Made by a program: the position numbers and the translations under genes
Notes under the pieces: model-generated
The model's database searches: none
Told to the model about the DNA's origin: nothing
Seen by the model: the letters and a program-made list of their open reading frames with translations, nothing else
Shown here: piece by piece, positions 1 through 10,113 of the stretch
How the letters are laid out: each line of letters starts with the position of its first letter
Position numbering within the stretch: position 1 is the first letter of the stretch
Assembly (NCBI GenBank): GCA_009760885.1
Contig: CM019713.1
Location: 24,374,427-24,438,426 of the forward strand
DNA from: Achatina immaculata
Lineage: Eukaryota; Mollusca; Gastropoda; Stylommatophora; Achatinidae
Length of the DNA: 64,000 nt
Reading direction: 5' to 3'

Positions 1-112
1 GACGAAGCACTGATTAAACAACTCATTTACTGTAATGGCCAACATTCACACAGATTTGCTGTAAAATCAGAGCCAATGGCAGAATATACTGTATTACATC
101 TGGTGAATACTC
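1..112 (+). CDS. Possible partial type II exon of the modular gene
   Basis: An open frame runs from base 1 and reads DEALIKQLIYC then ...AEYTVLHLVNT. It stops being open in the GT-rich tract after about 150. If a donor GT at 113-114 is used, the exon ends in phase 1, as every internal type II exon does, and would join the exon at 5519. The end TVLHLVN resembles AVLHLIC at the end of the type II exon at 20007. It lacks the expected last cysteine and the donor is weak, so this is a suggestion only. The 5' part is outside the window. Confidence 0.25.
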
Positions 113-120
113 GTAATGTT

Positions 121-168
121 AGAGTTGTGTGTGTTTGTGTGTGTGTGTATATATAAACACACACACAC
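121..168. repeat. GT/AC microsatellite with dyad symmetry
   Basis: A (GT)n tract, a short TATATA centre and an (AC)n tract form a potential hairpin directly abutting the left end of the mariner element. Confidence 0.6.
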
Positions 169-635
169 AAGGTAGACAATTAAATAATGAGACTGATTTC
201 ATTATGGCCAAGACAAAAAATGGCATCTATAAACCAAAGCATGAAACCCACAGAGGCAACTTTCATCTATGAACTAACAACTTTTCATTGCCGCCCGATA
301 AGCAAACGACAAACAAGCCGTCATTTTGTTGACCTAGTCAGAGGTGCATTGTTACGTAATCAGCGTGGAGCAAAATGTTAACATTAAATTCTGTTTAACA
401 CTCGGGACAATTGCCATTAAGACAGTTGAATTGATGGGACAAGTTTATGGGACAATGGTTTATCTCGTGCACAGATATTCAGGTGGTATTCACACAATTC
501 AAAAGTGATGTGGAAACGATTACAAAATTACAAATGCAACCTAGACATGGACGCCCAATTTTTGTTCGTAATGGTAAAAAAAGTAAAAGTAAAGGTAATC
601 CTGTCATGCCTTAGAGGCGCATAGTAATGAGGAAC

Positions 636-1004
636 AGAACCACAAAAATAAGATTTTTAAGGACATGCATCTTTCCCATCGCAACATATGCCTGTGAGAC
701 CTGGACACTTAACAAAACAGCTGAGAAACACATAAATGCCTTTGAATGTAAATGCTACAGAAGAGTTCTCCAAATATCGTGGACAGAAAAAAGAACAAAT
801 ATATCTATACTACAAGAGCTTAATATTGAAGAAGGCTGGCTAGTAAAGAGGATTAAAGAAAGAAAACTTAAATATTCTGGACACATTAAACGTCATGATA
901 ATTTAGAGAAGACCGTATTGGAAGGATACATAATGGGAAAAAGAAAGAGAGGAAGGTCAAAACGAAGATGGCTGCAAGACATCTTTGACGATCTGCAAAT
1001 GGAT

Positions 1005-1038
<34 letters not shown>

Positions 1039-1123
1039 GCCATCTTGCTCAAACCGAGAGACCTACAGGAGTGCTGTTAGGGAGGCAAAGTTCCGCAAGG
1101 GACATGCAAATGAATGAATGAAA
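636..1123 (+). mobile_element. RTE-A LINE, 5'-truncated 3' fragment
   Basis: A 164-codon frame (627-1121) encodes the C-terminal part of the RTE-A reverse transcriptase: YACETWTLNKTAEKH, a basic GKRKRGRSKRRW stretch, and an end in KFRKGHANE-like residues, matching the full copy at 10779-14117. It ends in the lineage's ATGA-type tail (AATGAATGAATGA). The 7-bp sequence GAGGAAC occurs at 629-635 and again at 1124-1130, a target duplication, so it inserted into an existing mariner. The MDAAA motif has grown into a GCA repeat near 1003-1032 coding for polyalanine; other copies have about four alanines. Confidence 0.87.
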
Positions 1124-1170
1124 GAGGAACTCATAGGAAAAGTTAGAGATTTGACCAAGAATATCGTTGT

Positions 1171-1966
1171 TTGACTGTGAGAATGATGGCAGATGAATAT
1201 GGTGTCAACCGAGAGACCATTCGTAAAATTTTAGTGGAAGATTTGGGCAAGAAAAAAGTTACTTGCATGTTTCTATCACATTCATTGTCTGATGACCGAA
1301 AACATCAGCACGTTGAGTATGCAAAATACATCATTAAAACGTGTCACAGAAATAAATATTTCTTAAATTTGATTGTTGCAGAGGATGAAACATAGATTTT
1401 TCCGCTATGATCCCACAACTAAATGCCAAAGTGCTCAGTGGAAGTCATCATCATCATCACCAAAAGGCAAAAAATTTCGTCTTCAAAATTCCAAAGTGAA
1501 GACAACGTTGGTGTGCTTCTACGACAGCAAAGGAGTTATTCACAAAGAATTTATTCCAGAGGGACAGATTGTCACTGCCAAAGTATATTTAAGTATTTTG
1601 AAACACCTATTGAAAAGGATTCTTCGAGTCCGACCCGAGTATTCAACACCTGGTAGTTTTTTCCCTCTTTGTGATAATGCACCGGCTCACCTGGAGGTAG
1701 TTGTACACGAATTTTTGGCCCAAAAACAAGTGTGTGCTCTCAACCATCCACCCTATTCCCCAGATTTGTCTCTCTGCGATTATTTTCTATTCCCAAAATT
1801 AAAGTTACCATTGAAAGGGCGTTTCTTTGACGATACTGATGACATCCAAAGAGCTATAACATCGAGTTTAAGGGCCATACCAACAGAAGAACTGCAGAGG
1901 TCGTTCCAGTGTTTGTTAGATCGTGCCATTCGCTGTATCAGTGCACAAGGGGCTTACTTTGAGTAA
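1171..1966 (+). pseudogene. mariner transposase, frameshifted
   Basis: Two overlapping frames (1171-1395 and 1373-1966) together give the HTH end and catalytic domain of a mariner transposase, which cuts and pastes DNA between TA dinucleotides. The first catalytic block (VAEDET) is followed by TAG where family members have Trp, and one extra T shifts the frame. The second catalytic block CDNAPAH and the third, PPYSPDLSLCDYFLFP, are separated so that exactly 34 residues lie between the last two acidic residues (DD34D). The HTH start MTVRMMADEYGVNRETI is recognisable; the extreme N-terminus is not seen. Confidence 0.85.
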
Positions 1967-2044
1967 AATACATGTTATATCTTCAGCTGACGTTTATTTT
2001 ATTTTTTATGTAATTAGTCTCATTACTTAATTGTCAGACGTTGT

Positions 2045-2046
<2 letters not shown>

Positions 2047-2113
<67 letters not shown>

Positions 2114-2128
2114 TATATATATATATTC
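2047..2128. repeat. (TA)n microsatellite
   Basis: A TA dinucleotide run interrupted once by GTT. It lies just left of the 26-bp minisatellite. Confidence 0.95.
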
Positions 2129-2177
2129 ACATGAAGATATAGCTGTCTCCCATCAGCATGTCCTAAAGTATCTTAGT

Positions 2178-3040
2178 CTGCTGTTTCAGCTGCTGAGTGT
2201 GCCCCGTCTGCTGCTTCAGCTGCTGTGTCCTGTCTGCTGCTTCAGCTGCTGTTTCCTGTCTGCTGTTTCACCTGCTGTGTCTTGTCTGCTGCTTCAGCTT
2301 CTGTGTCCCGTCTGCTTCCTCAGCTGCTATGTCATGTCTGCTGCTTCAGCTGCTATGTTTCGTCTGCTTCCTCAGCTGCTGTGTCTCGCCTGCTTCCTCA
2401 GCTGCTATGTCATGTCTGCTGCCTCAGCTGCTGTGTCATGTATGCTGCCTCAGCTGCTATGTCATGTATGCTGCCTCAGCTGCTATGTCATGTCTGCTTC
2501 CTCAGCTGCTATGTCATGTCTGCTGCCTCAGCTGCTATGTCATGTCTGCTGCCTCAGCTGCTATGTCATGTCTGCTTCCTCAGCTGCTGTGTCATGTCTG
2601 CTGCCTCAGCTGCTATGTCATGTCTGCTGCCTCAGCTGCTGTGTCATGTATGCTGCCTCAGCTGCTATGTCATGTCTGCTGCCTCAGCTGCTGTGTCATG
2701 TCTGCTGCCTCAGCTGCTATGTCATGTCTGCTTCCTCAGCTGCTATGTCATGTCTGCTGCCTCAGCTGCTATGTCATGTCTGCTTCCTCAGCTGCTGTGT
2801 CATGTCTGCTTCCTCAGCTGCTGTGTCATGTATGCTTCCTCAGCTGCTATGTCATGTCTGCTGCCTCAGCTGCTGTGTCATGTCTGCTTCCTCAGCTGCT
2901 ATGTCATGTCTGCTTCCTCTGCTGTTGTGTCATGTATGCTTCCTCAGCTGCTATGTCATGTCTGCTTCCTCAGCTGCTATGTCATGTCTGCTTCCTCAGC
3001 TGGTATGTCATGTATGCTTCCTCAGCTGCTGTGTCCCCCA
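2178..3040. repeat. 26-bp minisatellite, about 33 copies
   Basis: The unit is 26 bp: CTCAGCTGCTATGTCATGTC followed by TGCTGC, with TTCC/TGCC and CTGT/CTAT variants. Because 26 is not a multiple of three and the unit has no stop in any forward frame, all three + frames stay open (340, 294 and 273 codons) and encode the same 26-residue peptide in rotated order. (TA)n tracts flank it on both sides. No intron signals, codon bias or homology support a gene. Confidence 0.93.
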
Positions 3041-3080
3041 GTCTGATTTTTAATCTTATCAAAGAACAGACATATTATTA

Positions 3081-3149
<69 letters not shown>
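3081..3149. repeat. (TA)n microsatellite
   Basis: An uninterrupted TA run ending exactly where RTE-B sequence starts. Confidence 0.95.
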
Positions 3150-3153
<4 letters not shown>

Positions 3154-4722
3154 TAAATGTCAACCTAGATGAAATTAAATTGCATGAAATTGAAACAGCA
3201 GTGAATTTAATGGCTACCAACAAAGCTGCAGGTGAAGATGAAATAACTGCCGAGATGCTAAAAGCTATCAGTAGTGACAACATGAGACAACTACAGAGAA
3301 TGTTTAACAAGATTTGGAAAGAAGAAAAGGTCCCTTCTAAGTGGAAGAAAGGAATCATTGTTAAAATACCAAAAAAGGGCAACCTTAGTGACTGTAACAA
3401 CTGGAGAGGAGTAACCTTACTATCAGTTGTGTCAAAAGTATTTTGCAAGGTCATTTTGAATAGACTCAAAGATATAGTGGATGCTGCAATGAGAGAAGAA
3501 CAAGCAGGATTTCGAAGAGGGAGAAGCTGTCTCGACCAGATCTTTACTCTCAGAATAATACTTGAAGAACATATTGAAAAGCAGAAACCATTAATATTGA
3601 ATTTCATAGATTTTAAGAAGGCATTTGATAGCATACACAGAGATTCATTATGGAGAATTCTATGTCTATATGGAATACCATCTAAAATTGTCAACATCAT
3701 TAAGGACTTATACAATGGATATGGTTGTGCAGTCAAGACAGAAGCAGGGATGAGTGAATGGTTCCAGATTGAAACAGGCGTGAAACAAGGATGTATACTG
3801 TCTCCTTTACTTTTTGGGATTACGATAGACTTCATAATGAAAAAATGCTGCTCAGGTAACACAGGTATTGACTGGGTACATGGGACCCAACTAGAAGATC
3901 TTGATTTTGCTGATGACATAACACTTATCAGTAACAATGTGAATTCCATGCAAGAAAAAACAGATAGCCTGTCTTCATTGGCTAGCAAAATAGGACTTGA
4001 AATTAACAAGGACAAAACAAAAATAATGAAAATTCCCATCAATCAAAATGGAAAAATACACATAGAAGGGACAGATATTGAAGAAGTCAATCAATTTGCA
4101 TACCTTGGCAGCTACATGGACCAGGGTGGTGACACTAGACAGGAAGTTAGGATCAGAATTGCAAAAGCAGCATCAATCTTCAAGAATCTTGAGAACATAT
4201 GGAATTCAAAAGTTATAAGCACAAAAACCAAGTTAAGACTATTCAATTCAAATGTAATATCCACCCTCATTTATGCATGCGAAAGCTGGAAAACAACTAA
4301 AGAAATAGAAAAGAAATTAGACTCTTTTGAAAACAAATGCCTAAGGAAAATACTCGGCATCAAGTGGAATGAATTCAAGAACAATGCAGAGATAAGACAG
4401 ATGACTGAACAACAACCAGTCTCACGGGTGATCAGGAAAAGGAGATGGACATATGTTGGCCACTTGATGAGAAGAAATGAGCAGAGAATCCCAAAACAAG
4501 CTATCAAGTGGAACACAACAGGCCGAAGAAAAAGGGGCAGACCGCGTGAAACTCTGAAGAGAACATTATTAAGAGAGGCCAAGTTAACAGGCATAACATC
4601 CTTTGTTGAGGTTGAAAGACTCGCCGAAGACAGGAAATATTGGCGAACTACTTTGCGAGCCCTATGTGACGTCTAACGGCACGGGAAGGATATAAGATAT
4701 ATAAGATATAAGATATATAAAG
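3150..4722 (+). mobile_element. RTE-B LINE, 5'-truncated
   Basis: Sequence homologous to the other RTE-B copies begins straight after the (TA)n tract and runs through the RT to a 3' tail of GATATAA-like repeats (about 4688-4722). The endonuclease half is absent, as expected for incomplete target-primed reverse transcription. No clear target duplication could be defined because the left junction is in a microsatellite. Confidence 0.85.
3180..4676 (+). CDS. RTE-B reverse transcriptase, long open frame
   Basis: A 498-codon uninterrupted frame, the longest open RT in the window. It lacks the AP endonuclease but holds a near-complete RT: KAAGEDEITAEML (entry region), GRSCLDQIFTLR, FIDFKKAFDSI (motif A), GVKQGCILSPLLF (motif B) and FADD (motif C, residues 243-246). 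These are followed by the YLGSY region, a YACESW motif and a basic GRRKRGRPRETL C-terminus. The protein would copy element RNA at a nicked target. The Met is simply the first in the truncated copy. Whether it is expressed is unknown. Confidence 0.85.
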   Translation: MHEIETAVNLMATNKAAGEDEITAEMLKAISSDNMRQLQRMFNKIWKEEKVPSKWKKGIIVKIPKKGNLSDCNNWRGVTLLSVVSKVFCKVILNRLKDIVDAAMREEQAGFRRGRSCLDQIFTLRIILEEHIEKQKPLILNFIDFKKAFDSIHRDSLWRILCLYGIPSKIVNIIKDLYNGYGCAVKTEAGMSEWFQIETGVKQGCILSPLLFGITIDFIMKKCCSGNTGIDWVHGTQLEDLDFADDITLISNNVNSMQEKTDSLSSLASKIGLEINKDKTKIMKIPINQNGKIHIEGTDIEEVNQFAYLGSYMDQGGDTRQEVRIRIAKAASIFKNLENIWNSKVISTKTKLRLFNSNVISTLIYACESWKTTKEIEKKLDSFENKCLRKILGIKWNEFKNNAEIRQMTEQQPVSRVIRKRRWTYVGHLMRRNEQRIPKQAIKWNTTGRRKRGRPRETLKRTLLREAKLTGITSFVEVERLAEDRKYWRTTLRALCDV

Positions 4723-4913
4723 CCACTGCAGTAAAGCTGTGATTTCAAAGCATTAGACTATTTAAAAACAAACGTATGAACATCTTTATTCATTAATAAC
4801 GGATCATACTGTTGTAACTTTTTAGTTTACGCCTTGTTCATACAAAAACAAATGTGTACTCGATAATGAATATAAAGATGGTCATATGTTTTTAATAGTA
4901 ATATTTTATTACT

Positions 4914-5361
4914 GCCTAAAATGCTATATTGAACCTATCTTGTTATATGGAAGTGAATCATGGACAATAGGCAAGTCTGCACAAAAATCATTGGAAGCAG
5001 CAGAAATGTGGTTTATTAGAAGAATGTTGCGAATCCCCTGGACAGCAAAAATAACTAATGAAGAATGTATGAGAAGAGCTGGAGAGACAAAAAACCTTGT
5101 CAGAAAGATAAGAGAGAGACAATGTACTTTCATAGGACATGCAATGAGAAGAGGGGGCATTGAAAATATTATAACAACAGGAAAAATAGAAGGAAGAAGA
5201 TCAAGAGGAAGACCAAGAGAAATGATACTGGACAGTCTGACGGGATGGTGTGAGAGGAGATCACCAACTGAACTGACGGCCTGCATGAAGGATCGGGTAC
5301 TCTGGAGAAGCATAATAGCCAACGCCAGTCGGCACGGCACCTGATGATGATGATGATGATG
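4914..5361 (+). mobile_element. RTE-D LINE, 3' fragment
   Basis: The frame 4886-5344 encodes YGSESWTIGKSAQKS, WFIRRMLRIPWTAK, FIGHAMRR and a basic GRRSRGRPREM motif, ending ...NASRHGT. It is nearly identical to the larger copy at 43740-44688. It terminates in (GAT)n (5342-5361), the tail of this lineage. It ends only ~160 bp before the first clear host exon. Confidence 0.85.
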
Positions 5362-5518
5362 AATATGTACACTCAACAACTGCTTGATGTACACTGCTTG
5401 ATGTACACAGAAGAAAGCTTTTGTGTGTTTGTTTCACATCATTATCGTCGTCGTGTTCATCATCATCATGCTATGTACTTGGCGGCCTGGTAACACAAGC
5501 TCATTTTCGTATTTGAAG

Positions 5519-5657
5519 ATGCAACTTGCCAGTTTGGCGGAAAGGGACTTTCCCATGCCCTGTTACAGTGTTTGGATATAGACGGAGCTTTGACTTCACA
5601 AGTCCTAAAATTCATCCAAAATCCTAAATCCACAGATATTTGGGATTTAATCTGTCA
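5519..5657 (+). CDS. Module 1, type I exon
   Basis: After acceptor TTTGAAG the frame (completing a codon with one upstream base) reads DATCQFGGKGLSHALLQC and ends DIWDLICQ before the donor GTGAGT. It has three cysteines (C1, C2, C3). It begins in phase 1, so an upstream exon must exist. Confidence 0.82.
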
Positions 5658-5974
5658 GTGAGTATCAATTCGTCTTTTATATCATACTTTTGAATAATCT
5701 ATTTGTAATTTAATTTGACTCTATATTCTTTGCTATTTCACGAACATTTATTAAGCCGGCTGTACAGTCCACACAGCGAGGATTGCTGTCGAGTGGGTGC
5801 TGCTGCTGTAAGCTCTCGTCCTCACACAGTGCAGGTGATCAAAGTTCTTTTGGAAAGATTAAATTTCGAAAGCACAAACAAACAAATTACTGACACTTTG
5901 TTCTGGGAACGAAAAATAGATCTTAAATTCTCCTCCCGCAGGTCATTACAAGTAGCATTAGTGAGGGTAGTTCA

Positions 5975-6720
5975 TGGATGCATGTAATGTTCAAGAAGAA
6001 CTCCTCTGTAATCCAGAACTTCTCTGTAATCCAGAACTTCTCTGTAATCCAGAACTTCTCTGTAATCCAGAACTTCTCTGTAACCCCTGAAAGCAGTTAC
6101 CATGACTTCGCCCGATGACGGTTGTGTGTGAAACTTCCGTGGCGACGAGGAACTGAAATATCGCCACTTCTGACTGGATCTTTTGGATTCTGGGTTAAGG
6201 TGATGTACCCACGATTTGTCCACTGTAACTGTCCTATCTAAAAATGGTTGGCCTCTCTTCAAAGCGCTGCAGATTCAATTCACACGCCGAAGCACAGTCG
6301 TCTTACATTTCAAGTGTCAAGGCACGTGGCACTCATCTAACTTACACTTTTCATCATGTCAGCTTATCATGAAAAATACTGATCACGAAGTTATAACTGG
6401 TTGACAGTTCTGCAGCAACTTCAGCGTTACAGATACGGCCTTTATCTTCATCCACATCCTGAAAGTGGCCAGGTGTCATTATCCTCACTGCTTGCCCAGA
6501 ACGGTCGGCTTCGTCTTGAACTTTGTAGCCCAGCTGTAGACTTGAGCCTTGCACATGCACTCATCGCCGTACACCGTGGATATTTCACGGTCTATATCCG
6601 AGAGGTTCAGACCTTTGGCGGACAGGGATCAACTGACAAAATGCCCTTCCTCCTTAGTATATGCCTACAACGTAGTCGCCAGTCTGACTTGCGCTGTTCC
6701 TGACTTGCAGTACATGGTAC
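5975..6720 (-). pseudogene. mariner transposase relic, second lineage
   Basis: On the minus strand, several frames give pieces of a mariner transposase in order: IDREISTVYGDECMCKAQVY (HTH side, about 6620-6560), DEDKGRICNAEVAAEL, then MKRGQPFLDRTVTVDKSWVHH, NPESKRSSQKW, and PRKFHTQPSSGEVMVTAF up to GVLLEHYMHP. VTVDKSW matches the first catalytic block (usually GDESW/GDETW). The downstream catalytic blocks are missing. An 18-bp tandem expansion lies in the coding sequence (5997-6086). It is a different lineage from the 169-2043 element. Confidence 0.78.
5997..6086. repeat. 18-bp tandem repeat, 5 copies, inside a transposase relic
   Basis: The unit GTAATCCAGAACTTCTCT is repeated about five times. 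On the minus strand it reads YREVLD in frame, so the transposase frame was expanded without a break. Confidence 0.93.
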
Positions 6721-6963
6721 ATTATCAGTTATCTTCTTCCTCTTTTATCATTCTCAGACGTCGACTTGTATCCTTCTGAAGTAATCAGTGGTCATTTGGA
6801 GTTGGTGGACATCCCTATAAAGCTTCTCATGAACTGATGTGAGTGTTGGCCACATCCATCTTTTCTGCACCTCATATGTTAGCACTCCTGTAGAATGTGT
6901 TTTATTGCCATCTTACCAGTGCCACATGTGCCACATGTTAGCTGGACTAATCTTGAGATTGTT

Positions 6964-7252
6964 GAAAATGTGGTACCTCAGTCTTTTGTGTTGAAAAGGT
7001 GGTTTCTCAGTCTGTTGTGTTGAAAAGGTGGTTCTTCGGTCTGTTGTGTTGAAAGGGTGATTCCTCAGTCTGTTGTGTTGAAAAGGTGGTTTTTCAGTCT
7101 GTTGTGTTGAAAAGGTGGTTCCTCGGTCTGTTGTGTTGAAAAGGTGGTTCCTCAGTCTGTTGTGTTGAAAAGGTGGTTTCTCAGTCTGTTGTGTTGAAAA
7201 GGTGGTTCCTCAATCTGTTGTGTTGAAAAGGTGGTTCCTCAGTCTGTTGTGG
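6964..7252. repeat. 29-bp minisatellite, about 10 copies
   Basis: The unit is CTCAGTCTGTTGTGTTGAAA followed by AGGTGGTTC, with single-base variants. It lies in the first large intron. Confidence 0.93.
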
Positions 7253-7411
7253 CCAGTGTGAAACCAAAGAATGACCACTTGCTCTTCTTTGCGAAGTTGG
7301 TGATAAGCATCATTTTCTGATAGCATCAGAGTCAATAAAACTGGTCAGGATCCTTTACAAAAGTGGTTGTCAACCTTTACACATCCAAGGACAACTTTTC
7401 TAACTACATAT

Positions 7412-8028
7412 CTTCTTCTTCTTCTTCGTTCGCATTTTAGCGATAATGCGTGTTACCCTGATTTTTGCGATGCGCCTTTTGGCTGGGTAACTCCGAGTTC
7501 AGCACCTTTCCTTGCTAGGGCAGACTGTGGTCTTGCTTGGACTGCCATGAAGACGTATGGCTGGCCTGGCCAAAACTTTGTTTTCCAGCCTCTGGTGGCT
7601 GTATGTAAGTCCCTTCTCCATGTCAGATGGTTTGGAGACAGTTCCACAAAGACACTCTGACTTTGAGATGAGGAACCTGATGAGTGCTTCAACGATATCT
7701 ATTCCCCGCCACCTATAGTCTGCTGGCTCTGTTTTGTTTACATCATTCTGATAGCCATTGTTGTAAAGACCTATAGGCTTGTCACGTCCTGGATTCATTG
7801 GTTTCACACCAGGCTTCCCTAATTCCCGCCAGAGATCTCCATGTCCCCATCCGTCCACCAACCTGACATTACATTTTACAAAAATAACAATTACAATTAG
7901 TGTTGATTGCTACAAGTTTCTGGGCTACAGAAGTAGGTCAGAGTTTTTAAGCAAACAGATCTATGTTCCCTGTCTCACAAACACTATGTTAAGATAAGTG
8001 TGCTCTTAACACAGTTGTTCCCAGGGGG
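7412..8028 (-). mobile_element. F element (non-autonomous, I-type derived), full copy
   Basis: It is bounded by a perfect 12-bp target duplication, CTAACTACATAT (7400-7411 and 8029-8040). In element orientation (minus strand) it starts CCCCCTGGGAACAACTGTG and ends with GCGAACGAAGAAGAAGAAGAA. Most of its length matches the 5' region of the I/Jockey-type element at 37658-38262. It contains no meaningful coding frame. A GAA tail with a target duplication indicates retrotransposition, probably by a partner's RT. Confidence 0.85.
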
Positions 8029-8174
8029 CTAACTACATATAAATCATAGACCACCATCTTATATGTAATATCATAATGCCAGAACCCTTCATTGCTTTTA
8101 TACAATACCAAAAATGTGTAATACCAAAAATATAAGCCAGCTGTGGACTACAGGTTAGGAACCACTGCTGCTTT

Positions 8175-9125
8175 AAGTGGCATAGAGTCAGTGACAGAGG
8201 TCAAAGATGTTGATGACTCACAATCAGAGTCAGTAAGCTGGTTAGTGTTCTATATATGGCACAGTAGTCAGTGACAAAGATGTTGATGACTCATAATCAG
8301 AGTCAATAAGCTGGTTAGTGTTCCATATATGGCACAGTAGTCAGTGACAAAGATGTTGATGACTCATAATCAGAGTCAATAAGCTGGTTAGTGTTCTATA
8401 TATGGCACAGTAGTCAGTGACGAAGATGTTGATGACTCATAATTAGAGTCAATAAGCTGGTTAGTGTTCTATATATGGCACAGTAGTCAATGATAGAGGT
8501 CAGAGATGTTGATGACTCATAATCAGAGTCAGTAAGCTGGTTAGTGTTCTATATATGGCACAGTAGTCAGTGACAAAGATGTTGATGACTCATAATCAGA
8601 GTCAGTAAGCTGGTTGGTGTTCTATATATGGCACAGTAGTCAGTGATAGAGGTCAGAGATGTTGATGACTCATAATCAGAGTCAGTAAGCTGGTTGGTGT
8701 TCTATATATGGCACAGTAGTCAGTGATAGAGGTCAGAGATGTTGATGACTCATAATCAGAGTCAGTAAGCTGGTTAGTGTTCTATATATGGCACAGTAGT
8801 CAGTGATAGAGGTCAGAGATGTTGATGACTCATAATCAGAGTCAGTAAGCTGGTTAGTGTTCTATATATGGCACAGTAGTCAGTGATAGAGGTCAGAGAT
8901 GTTGATGACTCATAATCAGAGTCAGTAAGCTGGTTGGTGTTCTATATATGGCACAGTAGTCAGTGATAGAGGTCAGAGATGTTGATGACTCATAATCAGA
9001 GTCAGTAAGCTGGTTAGTGTTCTATATATGGCACAGTAGTCAGTGATAGAGGTCAGAGATGTTGATGACTCATAATCAGAGTCAGTAAGCTGGTTAGTGT
9101 TCTATATATGGCACAGTAGTCAGTG
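8175..9125. repeat. 80-bp (72-bp variant) minisatellite, about 12 copies
   Basis: The unit contains GTTGATGACTCATAATCAGA, GTCAGTAAGCTGGTTAGTGT and TATATATGGCACAGTAGTCA. Early copies lack 8 bp (GACAAAGATG in place of GATAGAGGTCAGAGATG), so the array shows a switch from 72- to 80-bp units. The TGATGACTCAT core resembles an AP-1-like site, without evidence of function. Confidence 0.94.
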
Positions 9126-9415
9126 GTACAGACCAAAACAGTATTCTACATCTTACTGCAATAACATCTTAATGTGTTACTTAGCTTGTTTAGTAAGGCA
9201 GGGATCCACCCTATGATGGTGGAACTTGATAAGGTATTTCTTCTTTAACTCTGATCTAGTAAGATAAGAAAGTCATTGTAGTCCATATCAGATCAGATTT
9301 TACAGTCTTCTAGTTAAATGGGAATCCTTGAACAACTAAAAGCTCTGCCTACTTGCTAACTATCTTCACTTCAATTTTTGCCTGAAATTTATGTAGTATT
9401 TTATCTGATTTTCAG

Positions 9416-9561
9416 GAACAGAGAAGGCGTGACTGACATACTGTTGTGTATAGAAGACAAACTGACATTCTGCTATCCTGATTCAAAGTTTGTTACACAA
9501 CTCCTGCCTATTCAAGCAATATTGGAGGACTCCTTACAAGCAGGATGTGATGACAAAGAAG
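9416..9561 (+). CDS. Module 1, type II exon
   Basis: Acceptor TTTTCAG, then G completes a codon with the previous exon: Q-NREGVTDILLCIEDKLTFC ... LEDSLQAGCDDKE, then donor GTAACC. It has three cysteines (C4, C5, C6), so module 1 carries six. It ends in phase 1. Confidence 0.88.
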
Positions 9562-9661
9562 GTAACCTATCTGTGCAAGTAGTTAAACTGATTTACACAC
9601 AAAACGGCTACATCTTTTTACTATTTGAAAGCTTCATTGTTTCTCATTTGAAAAATATTTT

Positions 9662-10113
9662 ATAGGATATTTAGATTAGTCATCTGATTTGTTTTATATT
9701 TTGCTGGCATTTGCACATTACATAGTTCTGATTATACATAGCACAAGTTCTCAACTTCAGTTGGTGTGTTCTTTATTTTTGGGAAAGATTTTTTCAAAGT
9801 ACATTTAACTATTGTTTTCAACTCCCTTGTCATCATTTTTTTAAGAATTATGGATTTTTTCACTTTATTCAATGTCTTTACATTTATTTTTATAGTACAT
9901 ATTTATATCATTTTTTTCTAGTGATCCAAGATCCAAGATACCATGATTTTTGTATTTGTAATAATTCTTATTTAATGTCCTTATTATTAATCATTTCTAT
10001 TTGCTAATGTCACAAAATTCAGCAAAACTTCCAAATTTTCTGTGTCAACTTTTTTGTTGTTGTTATTTTATTGATAAAGGTAGATAGAGGTGTATGGTGC
10101 AGTTTTACAATGT
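9662..10113. other. Intron sequence, nothing recognised
   Basis: AT-rich intron with T runs. I see no ORF of interest, RNA gene or clear repeat until the inverted repeat at 10114. Confidence 0.5.

Larger units (their letters stand above)
169..2043 (+). mobile_element. mariner transposon, interrupted by an RTE-A fragment
   Basis: The left end reads AAGGTAGACAATTAA and continues to AATGAGACT; the right end contains the reverse complement (AGTCTCATTACTTAATTGTC near 2016-2035). This terminal inverted repeat is the same as that of the copy at 29491-30127. The interior has a ~450 bp leader, an RTE-A insertion (636-1123) and a DD34D transposase relic (1171-1966). The element is dead because of the insertion, a stop and a frameshift. 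Confidence 0.85.

Noticed and set aside
2031..3081. Three overlapping 273-340 codon frames rich in Ser/Cys/Leu
   Set aside because: All come from the 26-bp tandem array; identical peptide in three frames, no gene features.
5924..5987. Possible extra host exon near the 5715-5987 frame
   Set aside because: No matching cysteine pattern or phase-compatible splice sites; it borders a mariner relic.
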